Assembly (NCBI GenBank): GCA_038503075.1
Contig: JBCAML010000009.1
Coordinates: 1,116,001 to 1,180,000 of the forward strand
Direction of reading: 5' to 3'
DNA: 64,000 nucleotides
Source of the DNA: Gyromitra esculenta
Lineage: Eukaryota > Ascomycota > Pezizomycetes > Pezizales > Discinaceae
Below, one piece after another: positions 56,264 through 64,000 of this stretch. The notes beneath the pieces were generated by a model. It worked only from the letters and a program-made list of their open reading frames with translations. It was not told the origin of the DNA and searched no databases. The number at the start of each line of letters is the position of its first letter. The first letter of the stretch is position 1. A program made the translations under genes and the position numbers.

Positions 56264-58113
56264 ACAATACGCATGATATCTTTCTTGGTGTTTTTTCTTC
56301 TTATTTCTCACTTTATTTTCTTTCTGTTCAAATGCATGTTTTAGAAAAAACTTCGTAATATTGGTGACCACGGCATTACAGTTGCTTGGTTTCATCATTG
56401 TATGCCCAAGAAGTTGGGGGGATCACAGGAGTCTATAGGATGATTTTGTAGATGCTGGTATTGAGCACAATTAATTTTTGCTATGACACGTGTATTCATT
56501 CTTGTGCTTGCTTGAAATTATCATTTCCTTGGGTGCCGACAATTTGAGGGCTCAATGAACGCTATATTTGTCTCACACTAAGTCTGATGTGCGGATTGGG
56601 AGGTTTGGGCTATATGGATTTGATCTACATGTACTCTACTAAATACGAAATCACTCGTTGCCACTCTGCATTGCGCCAACTCCAAAAAAAAAAAAAAAAA
56701 GATTAGATGTACCTCATAGTAATCAACATGTAATTCCAGAGCACTCCACGCGTGATACCAATTCCATGGGAACGCGCAAGCCCCATAACTCAGCCAATCA
56801 CTGTTTCTGCAGGGGTTTAGAAGGATCTCGACATAAACTTGGTACGAATCTATTTCTTCAAGTGCTAGTCTTCCTGCTCCGCTACTCTCTCTCTCTTCTC
56901 TCCATCCCCAAAACATCCCATTTGTGGCAGGAGTAACAGGGAGGATATGCTGAGGGCGTTGGCGGGGATAATGTAGCACATACGCTGTATAGATATATTC
57001 CTAACTAGGGAGGGGCCAAGGTAAGACCCATCATGCTGGTTACAAGAGCTATTCTAGTACAACCAGAAGATAAGTTACTACATTCAATACGGCTTATAGG
57101 TGTATGTTTAGAAGCAATATTTTGTCCTTTATATCCCTTCCAGCTTTTTGCCATCACGCATAGCATGGTCGAGCCTGACGAGAGTAGAGAGTGTTTTTAA
57201 CACGAGTGATATTTCGTGATCTTGCACAGCTTTAATATTGGTGGCAGATATTTGGCTTCCGGCAAGCGATGCCTGCCGCACTATGTCTTGCCGCACTTTC
57301 TGATTCAGAATGCATGGATAAACTATACCCCAAAAGCTCTGTGAATATTTACGGGGCTTCTTGTGGACGGATGGTCTTGAAGGAAGTGCTAGGAGATATC
57401 TGGAGAAAACTAATTACATACTACCAGCAAGAGAAACCCTGAGCATCCAAAACATAAAAGCAGAACTCCTGCTTCCCTCAGCCGCCAGATCCGGAGAGCA
57501 AGGGAGGCGTGGGGTTCCAGAGAGAAATATCTGGCGGTCTTCCTCCTTGCTGCGCCTGGTACCTGATTCTTGTTACGATACGGATGGCGATCGTGAGACA
57601 TTCAAAGACGGAAAGCTAGCAGAGACCCTGATTATAAGAAGCTTTGCGACATGCAATAGAACGGCAAAGTACATACTTCCCCACAAAAGCCACCATCAAG
57701 AGCTCTCGATCTTCGCGCTCAATCTCATTCGCCCGTTCTGCGGGAGCTTCCGCGAATCTCGATCGACGCCGCCGTTATTGGCGCATCTCCTGGCTCTCAT
57801 CTCGTTTCAGCGGGCGAGACGTGTCGCCCCCGTTTCCTGCTTTGTGACGTATCAGGCGGAAGTTGCCATGCTGGCCGAAACATTGTTTCAGGGTTAGGGC
57901 TGCGGTTGGCCGTGGGTTTTGCCGCAGCTCACCCGGCTGCAGTTGCTGGGAGCCGCGACCAGCTTTTTTTGCTGGCCACAACCACCAGGGGCCAGCGAGC
58001 GTCCCATTCTGCAGCAGTCCGCCCCAGCTCTCCGCCATCCACCGCTGCTGATATTCGGGGCCGTTTGTTGTTGTTTCTACCGCTGCAAGAGAAGAGGTGG
58101 AGGAAAGGTGTGC
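56264..58113. other. Intergenic region USP / SLP1
   Basis: 1.85 kb. It contains an A run (about 56683-56700) and one copy of the dispersed motif at 57202-57220. A plus frame 57361-57897 begins with TTG and has no features; a GC-rich in-frame extension of SLP1 upstream of 58114 reads like leader. Confidence 0.5.
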
Positions 58114-60950
58114 ATGATGGCTGGACGTCTTGCTGTCGCTTTGGCAGCCGCTGCGCTGGGTTTCGGTTTCTCGGTGACCGTCGACGGCGCTGCGCCTGTG
58201 ATCCCCAGCGGAGACAGGGCGGCAGCACCGACCTGCAAACCCGTCACGGCGAACTACATTACGCATTGTCTCCCACAGCAGTGTCTGCGGGCATCGCGGA
58301 CATCGCGGACATCGGCGGTCGCCTCGTCTGCGGACAACGTCGAGCTTGGCTTGACGCCAGTAACGGCCCCAACAGTTTCGCACAGGGGCCTGAATTTCGG
58401 GCGTCAGAGCGTCAGTGCTGAGCAGCCACACACGGCTCCAGAATCTACATCTACAGTAGCTTCCGAAGCTCACGCAGAGAGATCTGCCTCTACTATTGCC
58501 TCTACCACCCCCGAACCCACTCCCTCTGAGCTACCTCATGACGACGACTCCCCTCTCGACACCGCAAACTTTCTGTCCTTCGAGGAATGGAAAGCTCAGA
58601 ACCTCGCTCGTGCTGGCCAGTCCTCGGATACCTTTGAGCCGCGTCATCGTGAGCCGCGGAAGGACCCGCGAGTTATTAACAATGCCCTCGATGCCCTCGG
58701 CGAAGACTCTGAGATTGAGCTGGACTTTGGCTTCGATTCTGGGAATGACGGAGCGCCGGAGTATCGGGTTGGTCGGAGTGACAAAGCTCCTGCTCCTCCT
58801 CCCGCAGAACCAGGTTCGTGGCTCAGGAGCAAGGATGCTGGAAAAACGTGCAGAGAGCGCTTCAACTATGCGTCTTTCGACTGTGCAGCGACCGTGCACA
58901 AGACGAACCCAGGGTGCAAGGGAGCGACGTCGGTACTGGTTGAGAACAAGGATAGCTATATGCGCAATAAGTGTGGGCAGGACAATAAACACTTCGTCGT
59001 TGAGCTCTGTGAAGACATCCTCGTCGACACTGTTGTCCTCGCGAACTTTGAGTTCTTTAGTTCCATGTTCCGCACCTTCCGTGTGAGCGTCTCTGACCGG
59101 TACCCTGTTAAGGCGAGCGGGTGGAAAGACCTCGGAACCTTTGAAGCTCGGAATTCACGACAGATCCAAGCCTTTCTCATCGAAAATCCACTCATCTGGG
59201 CTCGATATCTAAAAGTGGAGCTCCTCACACACTATGGGAACGAGTTCTACTGCCCGGTATCTCTCCTACGTGTCCATGGAACAACAATGATGGAGGAATT
59301 CCGGCACCAGGAAGAGCTAGCTAGAGGCGAAACGGAGGACGACATCAGCGAGGATCTGGCTCCAGAGGCCGTGGCAGCAGAGATCAAGGTGGAGACTCAA
59401 ACCCACACACCAGCCCGCACCGAGGGACAGAAGCCGACAGAAAGCTACCCCGAGTACACCGAACCCACTGAGGCCCCCGCCGATGTCTACCAGCCAAACC
59501 GCGTTGAGAAACAGATCCTGCAAGATATAACTACCATCATACCGGGTGTTTGCAGGCCGCGGGCGAATAACGGCGTACTTGCATTCGAGCCTTCCCGTCT
59601 GCCAGTTTGTGGTGTTGTATACACACCTTCTACGACTATGCGTACTATCAAGTCCTCTTCGGAGCCTGCTACTATCATATCTGCTGGCACCCTCCACCCA
59701 CCCCCTCCTCCTCCCTCCTCAGCTCCTCCTCCTCTCTCCCAGGCTCCGCCCTCGGTGGCACAGGACCCGGTTATTGTCCTCACTGCGACCCATAGCCCGT
59801 CGCAGCGCGAAGCTACGCCCGTGACAGCTAAGCCTCCTGCTGCCTCGAAGCCTGCGGAGTCGCATTTACAGGGGCCCGGGCAGCAGCAGCAACACGTGCC
59901 ACATCCTCCACCATCGCATGTACACCCACCTCCTGCTAGTCCAACAACGCAAGAGAGCTTCTTTAAGACGGTGCATAAACGTTTATCGTTATTGGAGCAG
60001 AACGCGACACTGTCCCTACAGTACATCGAGGACCAATCGCGGATCCTACGGGATGCGTTCGTAAAGGTTGAGAAGCGACAAATGGAGAAGACGACAGCGT
60101 TTATCGAACAGTTAAACTCGACATTTTTAGCAGAGCTAAAAGTATACGTAAGTCTCTCTACACCCTCTGATACTTCGATACCTCCCACAATATATGTAAT
60201 TGATATTGATGATCTGCACAGAAAGACAAATACGACCAACTCTGGCAATCCACCGTTATCGCACTCGAATCCCAGCGCGACCAATCCGAACGTGATATGG
60301 CCGCCGTCTCCACACGCCTCACCATTCTCGCCGACGAAATGATCTTCCAGAAACGCATGTACCAGATCCAGTCCTTCCTCTTGCTGATCACTATCGGCGT
60401 CGTTATCTTCTCGCGTAACAGTCAGCTAGACACCCCATTGCTGCAGCATATGCGCACCCGTTCTACAAACCTGCGCATGCTCGACACACCGCCGTCGAGC
60501 CCGCTGCCACGTCGCCGCGGGAGCGAAGACTCAGTGGGTGGGCCATCATTTGAGCTGTCTCCACCACCAGAAGAATATTCTGGTAGGGAGGGAAGCGGTA
60601 GCGTGAGTCCCGTGTATATGAATACGGAGGGGAGGACACAGAGCTCTCCTGCAACGCCGAATGGGGCACGGACACGGAGGAGCTGGACGCAGTTTGGGCC
60701 GCGATTAAAGGTAGAGAGTAAAGGGAGGAGGTGGCAAAGACTGCCGAGCCCGCTTGGGAGTGCGGGGGAAGCTGGGGATGAGTTTGAGGGTGAGGAGGAG
60801 GGGTTGGTGGGGTTAGGACTAGATGGTGTGGGAGAGAGAAGCCCAGATGGAGAAAGGAGTCCGGAGGGTGGGAGAAGCCTAGAGGTGTCACCGGTTATTG
60901 GAGTCATGAGGACACCAGAACCGTCGAGCTCAGGAAGTTCGTCATCGTGA
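58114..60950 (+). CDS. SLP1: SUN-like domain membrane glycoprotein, SLP1 family
   Basis: Two exons, 58114..60147 and 60222..60950, giving 920 residues. The family sits in the ER membrane and guards folding of membrane proteins; it is the non-nuclear SUN branch. A signal peptide (MAGRLAVALAAAALGFGFSV) starts the protein. The region SFEEWKAQNLARAG near residue 155 is a family signature. The SUN-like domain is about residues 235-395: CRERFNYASFDCAATVHK, NKCGQDNKHFVVELCEDILV, VVLANFEFFSSMFRTFRVSV and ARYLKVELLTHYGNEFYCPV. After a Pro-rich stretch a coiled coil (FFKTVHKRLSLLEQNATLSL on) leads to the single membrane helix FLLLITIGVVIFS near 729-741. The C-terminal tail is Ser/Pro-rich. The 74-base intron interrupts the coiled coil and splicing restores it. 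Confidence 0.92.
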
Positions 60951-62207
60951 AGATGAAGTGGTGGTGGGATATGTGTGGCTTGGGTGGCTTTTTTTCTTTT
61001 TTTTTCTTTTGCATTTCATGAACCTTGGTGTTGGTGCATTGGGCGATGCGGTGTTACTCTCCTTTCTTATTACATATACTCATCCTCTTATTTTTTTTTA
61101 AATTCTATAAAAAGCTACGCATTTGGGCTAGCTTTGCTTAACGCTTAATGATCACTATTAGGGCGGAAAAGGTCGGGAAATTTGGAGTTCAATATTCTGT
61201 AATTGTGCGTTGGAAAGAGTTTATTTGAGTGGTTTTTTGGTTGGCTCTGTTCCCCACCATCGCATATATAAACTGTTATATATTTCGTGTTTGGAATGCG
61301 ACATGATGCAAGAACCAAAGCTCCGCCCCATCGAATTCGACATGAACAGAACCGTCTCCCATTAGGGAATGCGCCCACGAGGCTGTGTTCCCGCGCGATA
61401 TATCTAACGGTTTTACGCTTCGCGTGTGATTTATTGAATAGGATGTTATCGCTGGGTGGTGAGGAAAAAAACTCTTGTCGTCCGACGTGACCTGGCATAT
61501 GTGTGATTTAGCCTGTAGCTATTACGAGGAGTAGCAAACATATTTTGCAGATCGCAACCTCTCGCCAACCGAGTGATTTCTAATGAGGATGACTTTAGAT
61601 TGCTAGCCAGCCGGTAGAAATGAAGAGAGATGGTCTAAAGTAGAGATTTACACAGACTAGGTGTTCTATACTAGAAGATGTACCAATTAGGGGAAGCTAG
61701 GATGACGTTAGTAGTTCAGTAATTAAGTAGTTTGTATGTTGAATCACAAAATATCACTCGTTAATCCACACCATATGAGTTTGATAGTTTTTTTTCTTTT
61801 TATTTTTTTATTTGTCTATATCATTAAATGCGTAAAGCCCTCAATTTATGGTACTACAATATCATTCTTATACTCTTTCTGAGGGTATTCAGCAGTTACT
61901 GATCTACATGTACAGCACATTAACGTTATTGGTAACCATATTTCTTGGACAGAAGTACGTAGAAGCAAGTGGTCTGAAGTCAGAAGAACCCATCTTCGAA
62001 TCTATTTCAGGTTTTGGGAGAGACCATTTTTTGCCTGTGAGAGAAAAGGGAACAAGTCATAATGGAAGTGTAACTGGTTTGCGAGTATAAAACTGGTCGT
62101 TCTTCATCCGCACTCTCGCTTTTTATCGCGATGGTAATAACTCCCCAAGTTGGTTTTTTTTTTCTTTCTATATTCCTTCTGGAGGGGGGAAAAAACACAC
62201 AATCAAA
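60951..62207. other. Intergenic region SLP1 / ankyrin gene
   Basis: T-rich 3' sequence, then AT-rich spacer. One reversed copy of the dispersed motif lies at 61743-61761. Nothing else recognised. Confidence 0.5.
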
Positions 62208-62813
62208 ATGATTATCCACCAAAAACCTCATGACCCCCACGCTCACGGGACATCGTCGCTCCTCAGATTCCCAATCGTACCTGCCGTTCATCGGAAACAC
62301 GCACATCCAGCGATTGATGTCTTCGGTGCTGCAAGATACGGCAATGCATATCTTATCGGGGTGCATCTTGAAAACGGGGTCGACGTCGATGCGCGTGATT
62401 CCCTTAACGGGTGTACACCACTTCACTACGCCGCGAGTGCTGGCCACTTTGGGGCGGCAAAGATACTTCTGGACAGCGGAGCCGACATTGACGTTCGCTC
62501 AAGAAACGGACTGACCGCGATCCATTTCGCCGCAATGTGTTCGCTTGAGGACGGTGGAAACCCCGTGCAGGTGGTGAGATTGCTGTTAGAGAGGGGGGCA
62601 GGGTTGGATATTTTGGATGGCCAGGGAAGTACTGCGCTGCATCATGCAGTCTTCAATGGCCAGTATTTTCCGGTGATCGAGATACTGTTGGATTATGGGG
62701 TAGATGTCGATGTTGTATCGGTTGTGGATGGTGTAGCATCTACAGCATATGAGTTGGCGTTGGACGTTGGGGACGGAGACGTGATTGATCTCCTAGAGCA
62801 AGTCCTTTTTTAG
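62208..62813 (+). CDS. Small ankyrin-repeat protein
   Basis: 201 residues, single exon. Four to five ankyrin repeats fill residues about 35-200: an initial degenerate one (AIDVFGAARYGNAYLIGVHL), LNGCTPLHYAASAGHFGAAK, NGLTAIHFAAMCSLEDGGNP (with a longer loop), QGSTALHHAVFNGQYFPVIE, and a weak capping repeat. No other domain, signal peptide or membrane helix is present. Such proteins bind other proteins; the partner cannot be guessed. An ATG preceded by AAA (CAAAATG) is a fair start context. Upstream coding exons cannot be excluded, but none is evident. Confidence 0.8.
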   Translation: MIIHQKPHDPHAHGTSSLLRFPIVPAVHRKHAHPAIDVFGAARYGNAYLIGVHLENGVDVDARDSLNGCTPLHYAASAGHFGAAKILLDSGADIDVRSRNGLTAIHFAAMCSLEDGGNPVQVVRLLLERGAGLDILDGQGSTALHHAVFNGQYFPVIEILLDYGVDVDVVSVVDGVASTAYELALDVGDGDVIDLLEQVLF

Positions 62814-64000
62814 CTGAGGAAGATAATGAAGATGAAGATGGGACTACTAAGGGTCATAGACGATAGTAGTTATTCAAACCCATTTATCAATTTTACATAT
62901 ATATCATGAATGCTTTCACGGTTAGCCTGACCAATTAAAGATGTCAATATAGCGCACAGGGGTAGGGCAGAGTCCTGTGCAGTGAGCCCATCACCACATA
63001 CCCCGAATGAGCAAAATAGACGAATCCTGCTATTGAATTATGGAGAACAGTATGCAATTAACGGCTTGACTAATAGTGATGATTATACTGTAGTACATAG
63101 ATTAAAACTTGTTCATCGGCTTTCAGCGAAATTTCCTCATTTTTTATAATCCTGCCACACTGAAGAAACATCAGTATCTTATAGTTGGGGCAAGATAGGA
63201 GGGTAAATTTACAAAGCGCGGGTTACATGCGCTTCATGAAACAAAATTAAAACTGAAATGGGGTCAAGGCTCATCCCAATATTACCTTGCAGAAATTGCC
63301 TAACCCTCGGCCTTACGGTTGTTACGGCAGCTAATAGCGGAGCGCAAGAGGGTACGGGAAGTATCATTGGACTACGGAATCTAGTCCATTGGGTACTAAT
63401 AGTGTGAAGATACTATTTATCTTCATTCTTCATCTGCCTATAAGTAAGATTGATAACTTTCTAATGCCGAATCCTGCGGTTAGGGTCGGTGATATCACAC
63501 CTCTACCATCCCTCCAATGACTTGCCTTCCTTAACCCAAACCAAGAAAGTTGCCGGATAGTGTTAGATGGTTCAGAAAATATAAGATTCCAAACAGCTAA
63601 TCGAATAATGCTGAACACGAGCTTAGGAACTCTCTAGGAACACGTTAGGGATATCGTGATTCAACTTATCCTCGTAGTCTGAGACTTAGAAATCTTTAAG
63701 ATAGCATAAAATGTTGCAATTGCGCAGCTTCCCTCCAATTTTTTTATCAGCATCGCCAGTGCGAAATATTGTTCCGCTATCCGCAAATGCATTCAAGATA
63801 GTGATATGTAGATTTTCCTTTTATATCCCCACTTTCCAACCGTGAAGGTTACAAGTAATAATACTCAGCACCAAAACTCACTCGACGCATAAGCTTAAGC
63901 TTCTTGCTAAATCTATAGACAGTACATCCTCACTCGTAGCAATGTATCTTCGCATAATACCTAGTACGAACCAAACTAAGGATCATGGATATCGTTTTCT
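62814..64000. other. Intergenic region at the right edge
   Basis: AT-rich, short frames only, nothing recognised on either strand. Confidence 0.5.

Noticed and set aside
57361..57897. 178-residue plus frame
   Set aside because: It begins at a TTG, has no family features and lies in the probable SLP1 promoter.
57202..61761. Inverted copies of the 17-base motif as TIRs of one 4.5-kb transposon
   Set aside because: The span holds a conserved host gene (SLP1) and no transposase, and only 19 bases match.

Overview
The window is nuclear DNA of a filamentous ascomycete fungus (Pezizomycotina; the exact class cannot be fixed from sequence alone). The genes are split by short introns of about 45-110 bases with GTRNGT-type donors, CTAAC/CTGAC-like branch sites and YAG acceptors. 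The gene set is fungal: RPL2, ORC2, ARG7/ArgJ, SEC61, GCD7, CDC34, a YTP1-like membrane protein, PTH, STE11 and an SLP1-type SUN protein. Spacers are long, AT-rich and carry many small transposons.

Layout. 1-197 is the end of the uL2 ribosomal protein gene. 1427-9036 is a nested repeat block: outer inverted arms, a reversed diverged solo LTR, a Ty3/gypsy chromovirus with gag, a -1 overlap into pol and a chromodomain integrase, and two copies of a short poly-A retroposon. 10.2-11.4 kb holds a TATA box, a pyrimidine tract and two minisatellites. 11.6-16.1 kb holds divergent ORC2 and ARG7, with three TGACTCA sites between them. Then come SEC61 (16.6-18.4 kb), a 398-base TA-flanked MITE, GCD7/eIF2B beta (20.1-21.8 kb), a first MULE-type MITE, a large RS-rich protein gene (23.5-26.7 kb), an intron-containing tRNA-Ser(GCT), an O-methyltransferase (29.4-30.8 kb), an RMD1/DUF155 protein, a Nudix hydrolase, a second MULE-type MITE, CDC34 (35.6-36.5 kb), a seven-exon YTP1-like gene and peptidyl-tRNA hydrolase. 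44.2-47.9 kb is a tandem duplication carrying two intronless-CDS paralogs with a PD-(D/E)XK nuclease-like signature, separated by two MITEs. The right end carries STE11 (49.2-52.2 kb), a ubiquitin-specific protease, the SUN-domain gene and a small ankyrin protein.

How they work together. Most genes are unrelated housekeeping neighbours: translation (uL2, eIF2B beta, PTH), secretion and ER membrane (Sec61, SLP1), replication and cell cycle (ORC2, Cdc34), arginine synthesis, and signalling (Ste11). There is no secondary-metabolite cluster around the O-methyltransferase. The least ordinary locus is the duplicated nuclease-like pair and its repeat-rich flanks. The transposon biology of the gypsy element (possible self-priming and a canonical -1 slip site) is the other notable part. 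Several single-base frame problems (pol, LTR indels, first exon of the protease gene) may be real decay or assembly error.
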